The notes under the pieces: generated by a model | Database searches by the model: none | What the model saw: only the letters and a program-made list of their open reading frames with translations | What the model was told of the DNA's origin: nothing | Shown: positions 23,556 to 32,603 of the stretch, piece by piece | Position numbering within the stretch: position 1 is the first letter of the stretch | Layout: every line of letters begins with the position of its first letter | Made by a program: the position numbers and the translations under genes | From: Pseudomonadota bacterium | GTDB taxonomy: Bacteria; Pseudomonadota; Gammaproteobacteria; UBA1113 | DNA length: 64,000 nucleotides | Direction of reading: 5' to 3' | NCBI GenBank assembly: GCA_021778015.1 | Contig: JAJYCX010000006.1 | Coordinates: 19,310-83,309, forward strand

Positions 23556-25513
23556 CATCCACTGTTCGCCGAGCAGATATTGATGGGCTGAGAGCCATTG
23601 CTGTTTTGACCGTGATGCTGTTTCACTTTAATGCGAACTGGTTGCCGGGTGGATTTGTTGGCGTAGATATTTTTTTCGTTATATCGGCGTATCTCATTAC
23701 AGGTCGTATTACGGCGATGATATATGATCATCGGTTCTCGCTTACTCACTTTTATGTTCGGCGAATAAAACGAATTTTCCCTGCATCTATTCTTGTTTTT
23801 ATTGTGACCGTGTTTTTAGCCAGTCAATTGAATGGGTTATTGTTACCGGATGCAAGATACGTGCTAGGATTTGTTTTTAATATGCATACCAGTAATTATT
23901 TTACTGCGGATGGTAGTGTTAACTTTTTTCTGCATTATTGGTCACTCTCAATAGAGGAGCAATTCTATCTATTTTGGCCGTTATTATTACTACCGTTGTT
24001 ACTGATGACGAATCAGCGACTCGCGCGTGTTTTGAGACTCTATCCTCTCGTATTAATTCTCTTAATTGCAGTTGTCTGTTTCGCATTGGGCATAAAGTGG
24101 AGTATGGATCCCGTTTCTCATGAAAACCTTTATTTCTTGTCCATTCCACGCTTTGGTGAAATGGCTTGTGGCGCATTGATTGCTATTTTGCCACCTATGC
24201 GAAATGTGCAATGGGTTTCTCGATTAGGTGTGTATGCAGGTATGGGATTGTTGCTTATTTCATGCTGTTTTCTAGGCGAAAAGCACTATCCTGGCTGGCG
24301 TGTTTTACTCCCTTGCGTTGGGGCGTCATTGCTTATTTATTTCAGTATGGCAAATGCAAGCAACCCGACGTGGATTGATTGGCTGTTAACGAGACGCGTA
24401 CTGGTGTTTATTGGATGCATTTCGTATTCGCTCTACTTATGGCATTGGCCTATCTTTTCTATCACACGCTTTATTGGCGGTGCGACTATACCAACACAGT
24501 TTTTCATTCCCTTATTTGCGCTTACTTTTTTGTTGGCTATATTGACCTATCATTTTGTCGAAAAACCGTTTCAACGATCCACATCTAGAGCAACCATAGT
24601 GTTTCCTACCTTTACTGTAATGAACGCGCTGGTATTATGCTTGCTGTTTTCACTAACAGGCATTGAGACGTTAGGGATCCCGCCTGTAATAGGCAAGCGT
24701 TACACTAATGTGACAGTCAATGGCCAAAATATGCGTTTAACAGATGGCTGGGTCGCTCCTTGTTTTGATCGAACCTTTCCCAATCCAACACGTACCACCG
24801 TTGACAACCTATGTGCGTTGGGCGCACCTCATGTCAAACCGACAGTATTACTGGTTGGTGACTCGCATGCCGCAGCGCTAGGGGCACTCATTGATGCCAT
24901 GGGTAAAAAAGAAGGGTTTCGCGCTACCATGGTCGCTGTGGGGGCCTGCCAGTTGAGTGAGGATGGGATGGCACATAGGGCACCTGCTGTGGTGATGACA
25001 CCTGAGCGAATTAAAAACTGCGATATGATGCTGCGATTTATTCGCGATAACCATCAATATTACAAAGCAATTTTTGTTGCAAATGCTTTCAATCTTTTTT
25101 CGGGTAACTTTAATGTGTTTACCAAGCAGAATGACACCCCCCCTATTTTTAAGCTAGATGCGTTGCGGCGAATTGCAACTAAGACGCCTATTTATTTTTT
25201 CTATGACGAGCCAGTGATCGATCGCTCTATCCAAAGATCACCACTATTCGATTATTTAGGTATTCGACTAGGTGCAAACGTCATTCCACATGGAGAAGAG
25301 GGAAACGTTGTGATACGCAATCTGATATCAAAAGAACCCAATTTTTACTGGGTCGATTTAAGTGTAGTCTACAATGAGTTTAAGAAAGATCGATTTATGT
25401 ATAACGGTTGGCCTGTCTATGCTGATACCAATCACTTAAATGGAAACGGGGGGAGGGTATTGGCCAAGCTATTTTTGAGTTCAGCGAGAGTAGGGCCACC
25501 GACTAAGGCCTAG
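23552..25513 (+). CDS. Membrane acyltransferase 3 with C-terminal SGNH domain (OafA/YrhL type)
   Basis: A 653-residue inner-membrane O-acyltransferase. Residues about 1-370 carry roughly ten membrane segments of acyltransferase family 3, with the start DIDGLRAIAVLTVMLFHF and GGFVGVDIFFVISAYLIT. The periplasmic C-terminal part is an SGNH-like esterase/transferase domain with VLLVGDSHAAALG (Ser nucleophile, about 430-442) and DTNHLNGNG (Asp-His pair, near 628). Such proteins move acyl groups across the membrane and put them on sugars or metabolites. It is the last gene of the operon and overlaps the monooxygenase by four bases. It probably acylates the exported product, though a role in lipopolysaccharide O-acetylation is possible. 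Confidence 0.87.
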   Translation: MTSTVRRADIDGLRAIAVLTVMLFHFNANWLPGGFVGVDIFFVISAYLITGRITAMIYDHRFSLTHFYVRRIKRIFPASILVFIVTVFLASQLNGLLLPDARYVLGFVFNMHTSNYFTADGSVNFFLHYWSLSIEEQFYLFWPLLLLPLLLMTNQRLARVLRLYPLVLILLIAVVCFALGIKWSMDPVSHENLYFLSIPRFGEMACGALIAILPPMRNVQWVSRLGVYAGMGLLLISCCFLGEKHYPGWRVLLPCVGASLLIYFSMANASNPTWIDWLLTRRVLVFIGCISYSLYLWHWPIFSITRFIGGATIPTQFFIPLFALTFLLAILTYHFVEKPFQRSTSRATIVFPTFTVMNALVLCLLFSLTGIETLGIPPVIGKRYTNVTVNGQNMRLTDGWVAPCFDRTFPNPTRTTVDNLCALGAPHVKPTVLLVGDSHAAALGALIDAMGKKEGFRATMVAVGACQLSEDGMAHRAPAVVMTPERIKNCDMMLRFIRDNHQYYKAIFVANAFNLFSGNFNVFTKQNDTPPIFKLDALRRIATKTPIYFFYDEPVIDRSIQRSPLFDYLGIRLGANVIPHGEEGNVVIRNLISKEPNFYWVDLSVVYNEFKKDRFMYNGWPVYADTNHLNGNGGRVLAKLFLSSARVGPPTKA

Positions 25514-25588
25514 CGCATTAGCCATTACAATATTTTTATAAAAAATTTAGCTTTCTAAAGACCATTAACTCAATGCTAGGAGAACAGT

Positions 25589-26743
25589 ATGTTTTTGTTT
25601 CGTAACAGCTACAACAATAGAAAGGCCGCATCTTTTTTTAATCAGCATCGATTATTTCAGAGTTCACTGTCACAAGATTTTTCTAATAAAGCAGGTATCT
25701 TGCAAAAAAATACGTTGCTAGAACAGAACGGTATGAAAAAATATGACCATACTGGAATAGAAACCGATCATACAAGTCAAAATGAATTATGGTTTCTTTT
25801 TAGAGGGGAAACGTTATTTTTACAAACACAGGAAAATAGTGTAACGATACCTACTTCTTCCGCACTCAAACAATTTAATTTACCCTTTGAAGAAAAACAG
25901 CACATAGGCAAACATGATAGTAAAAATTGTTTTATTCTAAATCTTCCGAAAACAATGGAGCTACCTGCATTACCTAAGGATATGAATTTTTATCCTTTAC
26001 GCGAAGCACATGTTTTATTAGCCGAAAAAAGTATCTTTAGCATGCTACTTAAGGCTATTCAGATTTCTTTCTGGGATAAGAAAACCCAATTTTGTGGCTC
26101 TTGTGGAACAAAAACGTCATTGGATGGTAAAATGATGGCGAAAGCTTGCAGTGATTGTGGTAGCCTTACTTTTGCTCAGTTTTCTCCCGCTATGTTGGTA
26201 TTAATTTGGCGTAATGATGAAATCTTATTGGCACGTTCACACACATTTCCACCAGGCCGCTATAATATATTAGCGGGATTTGTTGAGCCAGGAGAAACAG
26301 TAGAAGAAACAGTGGTTCGAGAAGTAAAAGAAGAAGTTGGTATTGAAATAAAAAACTTACGTTATGTAGCATCCCAGCCCTGGCCATTTCCAAGCAATTT
26401 GATGTTTGGTTTCACGGCAGAACATGCCGCCGGGAACATTTGTATCGATCAAGAAGAATTAGACGATGCTCAATGGTTTTCAATTGATAACTTACCTTCC
26501 TTACCACATTCAGTGAGCCTCTCGCGACAAATGGTAGATGCGCATATTGCTTCAAGAAAAAAAATGAATATACAGACTAGTGAATGGCCCCTATTAAAAT
26601 CAATATCGCCTAAAACTCCTTTCTTGAGAAGGACTACCATCACGGCCCTTGCAGCAACAGGATTATTGATGGCAGGATTTTGGAAACCAATGAAAGATTA
26701 TGTTCAATCTTATATAGAGGATCAGCCAAAGAATAGGCCATAA
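25589..26743 (+). CDS. NudC-type NAD(H) pyrophosphatase with N- and C-terminal extensions
   Basis: A 384-residue Nudix hydrolase. The core (about 165-330) is NudC: a four-cysteine zinc ribbon (FCGSCG ... ACSDCG), a full Nudix box (GFVEPGETVEETVVREVKEEVG) with the catalytic glutamates, and the NudC signature SQPWPFPSNLM. Such enzymes hydrolyse NADH and remove NAD caps from RNA. E. coli NudC has 257 residues; this one has about 50 extra N-terminal residues with a basic, Ser/Phe-rich sequence, and a C-terminal tail with a hydrophobic stretch (TALAATGLLMAGFW, about 352-365) that could be a tail anchor. ATG 25589 follows AGGAGA. It stands alone after the biosynthetic operon. Confidence 0.87.
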   Translation: MFLFRNSYNNRKAASFFNQHRLFQSSLSQDFSNKAGILQKNTLLEQNGMKKYDHTGIETDHTSQNELWFLFRGETLFLQTQENSVTIPTSSALKQFNLPFEEKQHIGKHDSKNCFILNLPKTMELPALPKDMNFYPLREAHVLLAEKSIFSMLLKAIQISFWDKKTQFCGSCGTKTSLDGKMMAKACSDCGSLTFAQFSPAMLVLIWRNDEILLARSHTFPPGRYNILAGFVEPGETVEETVVREVKEEVGIEIKNLRYVASQPWPFPSNLMFGFTAEHAAGNICIDQEELDDAQWFSIDNLPSLPHSVSLSRQMVDAHIASRKKMNIQTSEWPLLKSISPKTPFLRRTTITALAATGLLMAGFWKPMKDYVQSYIEDQPKNRP

Positions 26744-26919
26744 CGAATTATCCGAAAGAAAAGGTGCAATCCATTGGCATAAGGACTTCATTTGCTTCTG
26801 TTGCGATCATAGAGCAGTTAAAATTTGGCGCTATATTTAATACGTCCAATCTTGACTAAGAAAGTTACAGTGCTATAAAATAATAGCATCATTCTTGAAT
26901 ACATTAGGAACTCTTCCCA

Positions 26920-27696
26920 ATGCAGCACTATTTTTCTCTACACCCCTATGTTTTATATTTTTTCCTATTGGGAATGGGTTTCTTATCTGGGTTTATAGAT
27001 ACGATTGCCGGTGGAGGCGGACTCATTAGTGTTCCGGCGCTGATGTATAGCGGTATGCCTGTGACTCTGGCTTTAGGAACCAATAAATTTCAGAGTGTCT
27101 TTGGGCTGACCATGGCGGTCTATAAATACCATAGGAGAGGATTTATCAATTTCAAAATGATTTATCGTGGGTTGCTGATGGGGGTACTCGGTGCTGGTTC
27201 GGGAGCTGTTTTAGTTAATTATATATCCAATCAGTTTATGAAATATATTATCCCATTCTTATTATTGGGAGTGTTTGTTTTCAATTTGCTGTATAAAGAA
27301 TTAGGATTAAAACCTGGAAAAAAGCATCTTCCTGAACACCTATTCTTTCCATTATTTGGTTTTATTTTGGGATTTTATGATGCTTTTTTTGGACCTGGAA
27401 CGGGAAATTTTTGGATTATCGCCATTGTTTTCTTTTTGGGATATACCTTTCTAGAAGCTTCTGGTTATGCGAAAGTTTTAAATCTCAAGAGTAACTTAAT
27501 TGCGCTGTCTATCTTTCTTTATTATGGTGAGGTGAGTTTCGTTATAGGTATTATCATGGGCATAGGACAACTTGCTGGAAGTTACTTAGGCGCACATATG
27601 GTTATTTTAAAAGGGTCAAAATTGGTGCGGCCACTCTTTATGGCGGTGATTTTTGTGAATATTCTAGTATTGTTTTATGATTGGATTAAAGTTTAA
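26920..27696 (+). CDS. TauE/SafE family membrane permease
   Basis: A 258-residue inner-membrane protein with about eight hydrophobic segments in two repeats, PF01925. The first repeat has the characteristic FIDTIAGGGGLISVPAL motif (about 25-41) and the second FGPGTGNFW (about 163-171). Family members export sulfite or sulfoacetate or carry other small anions; this one resembles the YfcA subgroup, whose substrate is unknown. The 176 bases upstream hold no other feature I can name. A MITE-like element separates it from the convergent Bcr/CflA gene. Confidence 0.85.
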   Translation: MQHYFSLHPYVLYFFLLGMGFLSGFIDTIAGGGGLISVPALMYSGMPVTLALGTNKFQSVFGLTMAVYKYHRRGFINFKMIYRGLLMGVLGAGSGAVLVNYISNQFMKYIIPFLLLGVFVFNLLYKELGLKPGKKHLPEHLFFPLFGFILGFYDAFFGPGTGNFWIIAIVFFLGYTFLEASGYAKVLNLKSNLIALSIFLYYGEVSFVIGIIMGIGQLAGSYLGAHMVILKGSKLVRPLFMAVIFVNILVLFYDWIKV

Positions 27697-27702
27697 GCCG
27701 TA

Positions 27703-27853
27703 TATACCCAATACATTTCAAGATGCGAGTTTAATGCTACAAGCAACTACAGACTAGAGTTGTGTCATCCCCTACTTCGTCGAGGATGACAAAGCTTCGA
27801 TTCAAATCTATAGTATTCATCAAGATCTCGCTTCTTCATTGGCGATGGGTATA
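27703..27853. mobile_element. MITE-like element with TATACCCA terminal inverted repeats
   Basis: About 151 bp bounded by TATACCCA (27703-27710) and TGGGTATA (27846-27853). The inverted termini extend imperfectly inward for about 27 bases (TTCAAGATGCGAG at the left, CTCGCTTCTTCATT at the right). Internally it has the inverted pair GTCATCC/GGATGAC (27764-27790). TA at both outer edges fits TA target use as in IS630/mariner elements. It codes for nothing. Related copies: 9161-9310 and 39032-39195. Confidence 0.7.
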
Positions 27854-27855
27854 GC

Positions 27856-29097
27856 TCAATCTACCACTACTTGTTCAGCTCTCTTACTCCGCACTGCCCA
27901 GGTATACAGCACGAAACCAAGGATCACAAAGGCAGCGCTGGTGTAGGCAATTGGTTTAGAGCTTTGAGCGCTGATCATACTGACCAGAAAACCAGAACTC
28001 ATAGTTACACTTAAATTGATTAAGGTAGTAACGCCGCCGGCACTGCCAGCCAATTCTTTAAACATGCTCATCGTTAACCCCATACAAGTAGGGTACAGTA
28101 CGCCATTAGCAAAGAATAAGAAAGCAGTGGGGATAAGTATTGCCCACACATTATGGCTAAAAGAAGTCATTACAACACCGATCAAGGAAAATATTAAGAC
28201 TAGAGGCATGCCTGTGGATAATATTTTTTGCGGGTCAAAATATTTGACTAAAACGCGACAACAAAATGTCCCCGATAAGAAGACGAGTCCCAAACAAAAA
28301 GCGGCGTGACCAAAAAATATAGGGGAATGACCTAACTTTTTCTCAATGAAAAAAGGCCCTAAAGTGTTAAAAATAATAAGGGTAGAATAAAGACAACCCA
28401 TTAACACGCTGACACTTACGAAAATTTTATCGGGTAACAGAATGGCAAAGTTATTTTTGATGCGCTTTAAACTTAAGCCCATGCGTTTATGTTTATGGTG
28501 TGTTTCAGGCAACCATAGAAAACAGGCTATAGCCCCTATAAGACCATAAATAGCGAAAAATAAAAAACAAGCCTGCCAGCCTATATAGACTTGTAAATAA
28601 CCGCCAATGATGGGTCCAATGATAGGCCCTATGCCCCACATCGTTGCTAACCACGAAGCTGTGCGCAATAAGGCTGCTCCAGTTAATAAATCCGCTATAA
28701 CTGAACGCGCTAATACACCAAAAGTGCCTATAGCTAAGCCTTGTAATAATCGAGATACTAATAAAACAGAGGGATAAGGATAAAGTGGAGGTATTACACT
28801 GACAACAACCAATAAAATAAAACCGCCTAACATAAGACGGCGACGGCCCCAGGTATCCGATAATAGCCCGCTGAAAAAAGTACCACTCATCAACCCCACT
28901 AAATAAATAGCGATGAGATCTTTGGCGACCATGGGGGAGATGTGTAAAGCCTGATTAATGGCAGGCAATGAGGGTGCAATTAAATCGATACCCATTCCCA
29001 CTAAGGGTAAAAAACACAGTAACATCCTAACGACAGCGCGTGTTCCGGCTTCTGAAAGGGGAGTATGAGGGGTTTCAGGGGATGAGGTCATTTTCAA
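27856..29097 (-). CDS. Bcr/CflA-type multidrug efflux MFS transporter
   Basis: A 413-residue inner-membrane transporter with 12 hydrophobic segments. Motif A (LLSDTWGRRRLML, about 80-92) and the conserved start of helix 1 in DHA1 Bcr/CflA members (GIDLIAPSLPAINQAL) are present, as is the GPIIGPIIGGYL motif C-like stretch. It probably expels hydrophobic drugs. ATG 29097 lies 146 bases from rpmF, divergent. The stop codon is two bases from the MITE-like element. Confidence 0.88.
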   Translation of the reverse strand: MKMTSSPETPHTPLSEAGTRAVVRMLLCFLPLVGMGIDLIAPSLPAINQALHISPMVAKDLIAIYLVGLMSGTFFSGLLSDTWGRRRLMLGGFILLVVVSVIPPLYPYPSVLLVSRLLQGLAIGTFGVLARSVIADLLTGAALLRTASWLATMWGIGPIIGPIIGGYLQVYIGWQACFLFFAIYGLIGAIACFLWLPETHHKHKRMGLSLKRIKNNFAILLPDKIFVSVSVLMGCLYSTLIIFNTLGPFFIEKKLGHSPIFFGHAAFCLGLVFLSGTFCCRVLVKYFDPQKILSTGMPLVLIFSLIGVVMTSFSHNVWAILIPTAFLFFANGVLYPTCMGLTMSMFKELAGSAGGVTTLINLSVTMSSGFLVSMISAQSSKPIAYTSAAFVILGFVLYTWAVRSKRAEQVVVD

Positions 29098-29179
29098 CCT
29101 TTATTAGAATAATTCTTTGAAGAATAATCTCATTTTGAGAGGGTGGTGTCAAGACTATAAGTAGCCTTAGCCTAGCACT

Positions 29180-29208
29180 TTGACAGCCCGTATAAAACCA
29201 GGTAAAAT
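29180..29208 (+). promoter_or_regulatory. Sigma-70 promoter of rpmF-plsX-fab
   Basis: A consensus -35 TTGACA (29180-29185), a 17-base spacer and -10 TAAAAT (29203-29208). Transcription would start near 29215, giving a leader of about 30 bases with GGGAGT ahead of rpmF. This is the strongest promoter match in the window. Confidence 0.8.
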
Positions 29209-29243
29209 CGCCTTAATTTTAAAGCATAATCGGGAGTAAACCA

Positions 29244-29441
29244 ATGGCTGTACAACAAACGCGCAAATCGCACTCTAAAACAGGTATGCGTCGCGCCCAC
29301 GATTTCTTAACAGGCCCAACCTTATCCAGTGATCCGACCACAGGTGAATTGCACCGCCGTCACCACATCACCAAAGAAGGCTATTATCGCGGTAAAAAAG
29401 TATTAGAAAACAAAGCCTTAGATATTTCCGACGAAGACTAG
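29244..29441 (+). CDS. rpmF: 50S ribosomal protein L32
   Basis: A 65-residue protein with the bL32 N-terminus [20 protein letters not shown], matching the family in order and length. It lacks the zinc-binding cysteines, the usual state in gammaproteobacterial L32. GGGAGT precedes ATG 29244. It heads the rpmF-plsX-fab operon. The DUF177 gene yceD, which usually precedes rpmF, is absent here. Confidence 0.97.
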   Translation: MAVQQTRKSHSKTGMRRAHDFLTGPTLSSDPTTGELHRRHHITKEGYYRGKKVLENKALDISDED

Positions 29442-29460
29442 GTTAAGACAACTAAAAATT

Positions 29461-30489
29461 ATGTCTACTACTATCACTGTAGCGCTGGATGCCATGGGCG
29501 GCGACCACGGCCCGAAGGTCATCGTGCCCGCAGCATTAAGCGCTCTGGACTATTATCCGCAATTGTCCCTCATTCTAGTAGGGGATGAGATTGTATTAAA
29601 ATCATTACTTATCAAAAAACGCTATGACACTAGCCGCTTGCGTGTACATCATGCCAGTGAACAAGTGGCTATGGATGAACCGCCAGCGCAAGCCTTACGT
29701 TACAAAAAAGACTCTTCTATGCGCGTGGCGCTCAATCTAGTTAAAGACGGAATAGCCGGTGCTTGTGTGAGTGCGGGTAATACTGGCGCCTTATTAGCTA
29801 CGGCGCGGTTTGTGTTAAAAATGCTACCGGGTATAGATCGTCCGGCGCTCATTGGTTTGATGCCTACCACTGTCAATAGTGAAACCATGGTGCGAGTATT
29901 AGATTTAGGGGCAAACATCGATTCTACCGCTACACACTTATTACAATTTGCTGCAATGGGACACATCGTCTCGCATGCCATCGATGGCGTGGCTACTCCG
30001 CGCATCGCTTTATTGAATATAGGCGAAGAAGAAATTAAAGGCAATGAAGTCATTAAACAAGCAGCACAATTATTTGCTGCGCAATCCTCGCTAAATTACA
30101 TAGGTTTTGTGGAAGCCAACGATATATTTACCGGTAAAGCAGATGTCATCGTTTGCGATGGTTTTATAGGTAATATTGCTTTAAAAGCTTGTGAAGGGAC
30201 GGCGCGGATGTTGTTACAAATTTTTAAAGCAGCTATACAAAAAAGTATTTTAGCGCGTTTAGCGATTCCTTTTTTATTACCCGTATTAAACAAAACAAAA
30301 AAACAGTTTGACCCAGCACGTTATAATGGCGCCTCCTTTTTAGGATTAAATGGCGTTGTTGTAAAAAGTCATGGTAATGCTAAAGAAGTTGCTTTTCGTA
30401 TGGCGATTTATCAGGCACTAAGACAAGCCGAGCAAGCTGTGCCGCAACAAATCGCCAGCCGAGTAGAATTGACTTTAGCGAATACATAA
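29461..30489 (+). CDS. plsX: Phosphate acyltransferase PlsX
   Basis: A 342-residue peripheral membrane enzyme that converts acyl-ACP to acyl-phosphate for PlsY in phospholipid synthesis. The diagnostic start VALDAMGGDHGP (residues 7-18) and the SAGNTGALLA block (about 103-112) are present, and the length is normal. It follows rpmF after 19 bases. A REP-like palindrome sits in the 138-base gap to fabH. Confidence 0.96.
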   Translation: MSTTITVALDAMGGDHGPKVIVPAALSALDYYPQLSLILVGDEIVLKSLLIKKRYDTSRLRVHHASEQVAMDEPPAQALRYKKDSSMRVALNLVKDGIAGACVSAGNTGALLATARFVLKMLPGIDRPALIGLMPTTVNSETMVRVLDLGANIDSTATHLLQFAAMGHIVSHAIDGVATPRIALLNIGEEEIKGNEVIKQAAQLFAAQSSLNYIGFVEANDIFTGKADVIVCDGFIGNIALKACEGTARMLLQIFKAAIQKSILARLAIPFLLPVLNKTKKQFDPARYNGASFLGLNGVVVKSHGNAKEVAFRMAIYQALRQAEQAVPQQIASRVELTLANT

Positions 30490-30522
30490 TTCGATTTTTT
30501 GAAATGATTTTCGATGCCACGA

Positions 30523-30595
30523 CATACCGAGCCGCGACCGTCAGGGAGCGAGTATTTGAAAAATCCGCTCCCTGACACGGTTGCGGCTCGGTATG
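30523..30595. repeat. REP-like palindromic element, copy 3
   Basis: Arms CATACCGAGCCGCGACCG and GGTTGCGGCTCGGTATG are inverted, with inner GTCAGGGAGCG and CGCTCCCTGAC. It is the CCCTGACGG subfamily, inside the plsX-fabH gap; transcription must run through it for fabH to be in the operon. Confidence 0.9.
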
Positions 30596-30627
30596 CGTCT
30601 TTAAGAGGTATAGATTGAGGAATAATA

Positions 30628-31590
30628 ATGAAATACAGCCGCATAGCAGGAACCGGTAGTTATCTGCCGAAAAAAGTTGTCACCAACGAAGAACTCGCTC
30701 AAAAAGTAGATACTACCGACGAGTGGATTGTTTCACGCACGGGCATTAGCTCTCGCCATGTATCTAGTCCAGAAGAAACTTCTTCTTATATGGGCTATCA
30801 CGCAGGCCTACATGCTTTAGAAGCCGCAGGGCTGAGTGCAAATGATCTGGATATGATCATCGTTGCTACAACGACTCCAGACAAAGGCTTGCCCAATACG
30901 GCGTGCTTATTGCAAGAACGTTTAGGCATTACCAACATTCCTGCCTTTGATATTACGGTCGCTTGCGCGGGCTTTGTTTATGCATTATCGGTTGCCGATC
31001 AATACATACGCGGCGGCATGATGAAAACTATATTAGTAGTAGGGGTTGATGTATTAACCGCGGTCACCAACTGGGACGATCGCAGTACATGTGTGTTATT
31101 TGGCGATGGTGCAGGTGCAATTATCTTGCAAGCCGATGACAAGCCGGGGATTTTATCAACGCATCTACATGCCGATGGCCGTCAAAAAGACAGCTTATAC
31201 ATTCCGACTTGGTTGCCAGGACAGCGTAAAGAAGAAGAATTATCTTACATACACATGGATGGCCGAGAAGTATTTCGTTTTGCGGTAAAAGCTTTAGGCC
31301 AAGTGGTGGAAGAAGCGTTGGCTGCTAATCACATGTCACAAACAGACATTGATTGGTTTATTCCACATCAAGCCAATTTACGCATCATTACTGCTTTGGC
31401 CGAGAAATTAAAATTATCACTCGATAAAGTGGTGATAACAGTGGATCGCCATGCCAACACTTCAGCTGCTTCTGTACCTTTAGCGCTAGATGAAGCAGTG
31501 CGTGATGGGCGTATACAACGCGGCCAAACTTTATTATTGGAAGCCATAGGCGGCGGTTTTGTGTGGGGCGCGGCTTTAATTATTTATTAG
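30628..31590 (+). CDS. fabH: 3-oxoacyl-ACP synthase III
   Basis: A 320-residue initiating condensing enzyme of fatty acid synthesis: acetyl-CoA plus malonyl-ACP. The catalytic Cys is in TVACAGF (about 112), His in PHQAN (about 246) and Asn in HANTSAAS (about 276). The start TGSYLPKKVVTN and the segment TDEWIVSRTGI are standard FabH. GAGGA precedes ATG 30628. It is a second KAS III besides the one in the biosynthetic operon. Confidence 0.96.
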   Translation: MKYSRIAGTGSYLPKKVVTNEELAQKVDTTDEWIVSRTGISSRHVSSPEETSSYMGYHAGLHALEAAGLSANDLDMIIVATTTPDKGLPNTACLLQERLGITNIPAFDITVACAGFVYALSVADQYIRGGMMKTILVVGVDVLTAVTNWDDRSTCVLFGDGAGAIILQADDKPGILSTHLHADGRQKDSLYIPTWLPGQRKEEELSYIHMDGREVFRFAVKALGQVVEEALAANHMSQTDIDWFIPHQANLRIITALAEKLKLSLDKVVITVDRHANTSAASVPLALDEAVRDGRIQRGQTLLLEAIGGGFVWGAALIIY

Positions 31591-31594
31591 AGTG

Positions 31595-31638
31595 TTGTCA
31601 TCCTCGGCCGAAGGCCGGGGGTCCAGTTTCAAACAGGT
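31595..31638. repeat. TTGTCATCCTCG-type repeat, short copy
   Basis: TTGTCATCCTCGGCC, then GAAGG and GGCCGGGGGTCCAG, then GTTTCAAACAGG. The same opening occurs at 37151 (with T for one C), inside 9161-9310 and inside 39032-39195. It sits in the fabH-fabD gap. Confidence 0.75.
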
Positions 31639-31664
31639 TTTAAGATCTTTAATTGGGATATACT

Positions 31665-32603
31665 ATGGAAAAATATGCAATTTTATTTCCGGGTCAAGGC
31701 TCACAATCGGTGGGCATGCTAAATGCTTTTGAAGAGAATTATGCTGACGTATTAGGGACTGTATTTCGTTCCGCGTCTAAAGCATTAAACGATGATTTAT
31801 GGGAAATAATCAGTCGCGATAGTCGCGGCCTTTTAGATCAAACACAATACACGCAACCCGCATTATTGGCCGCATCTTATGTGATGTGGCTTATTTGGCA
31901 AAAAACAGCAAAAACAAAACCTAGCTTTTTAGCCGGACACAGTCTAGGTGAATATACGGCATTGGTATGCGCCGAAGCGCTTGCTTTTGAAGATGCAATT
32001 GCTTTAGTCGCTTTACGGGGTCGTTTGATGCAACAAGCTGTACCAGAAGGTGTAGGCGCAATGGCCGCCATTGTAGGTTTAAGCGATGAAGCCGTGGCTA
32101 ATTTGTGTCAACAAGCCAGCAAAGAAGGCGTAGTGAGCCCTGCTAATTATAATGCCATAGGACAAGTGGTTATATCCGGTCATAAGGAAGCGGTGTTATA
32201 TGCTATAGAAGAAGCTAAAGCTGCAGGTGCTAAAATCGCAAAACTATTGGCTGTGAGCGTACCATCGCATTGCGCGTTGATGAAACCAGCTGCAGAAGCC
32301 TTAGGCGATGCTTTAGAGCGTATAGCCATACACGCACCGCGCTATCCTATTATACACAATGCGACTGTAGATATCGTTGAACATCCAGACGATATACGTC
32401 AGCGCTTAGTGGAACAAATGTATCAACCTGTGCGTTGGGTGGAAACCGTGCAACGTTTAGTCGCTGAAGGAGTGACTTTGGCCTTGGAATGCGGCCCTGG
32501 CAATGTGTTAACCGGTTTAAATAAGCGTATAGACAAGGATCTAAAAAGCTTCACGCTAAAAGATCCTAATTGTTTTAATGACGTAGCAAAGGAGACAAAC
32601 TAA
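31665..32603 (+). CDS. fabD: Malonyl-CoA:ACP transacylase
   Basis: A 312-residue enzyme that loads malonate on ACP. Start at ATG 31665 (MEKYAILFPGQGSQ); an upstream in-frame start at 31653 is less likely. The catalytic serine is in GHSLGEYTAL (about 92), the conserved Arg is about 117 (ALRGRLMQ), and the His is in VPSHCALM (about 201). It ends one codon before fabG begins (TAA then ATG). Confidence 0.95.
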   Translation: MEKYAILFPGQGSQSVGMLNAFEENYADVLGTVFRSASKALNDDLWEIISRDSRGLLDQTQYTQPALLAASYVMWLIWQKTAKTKPSFLAGHSLGEYTALVCAEALAFEDAIALVALRGRLMQQAVPEGVGAMAAIVGLSDEAVANLCQQASKEGVVSPANYNAIGQVVISGHKEAVLYAIEEAKAAGAKIAKLLAVSVPSHCALMKPAAEALGDALERIAIHAPRYPIIHNATVDIVEHPDDIRQRLVEQMYQPVRWVETVQRLVAEGVTLALECGPGNVLTGLNKRIDKDLKSFTLKDPNCFNDVAKETN

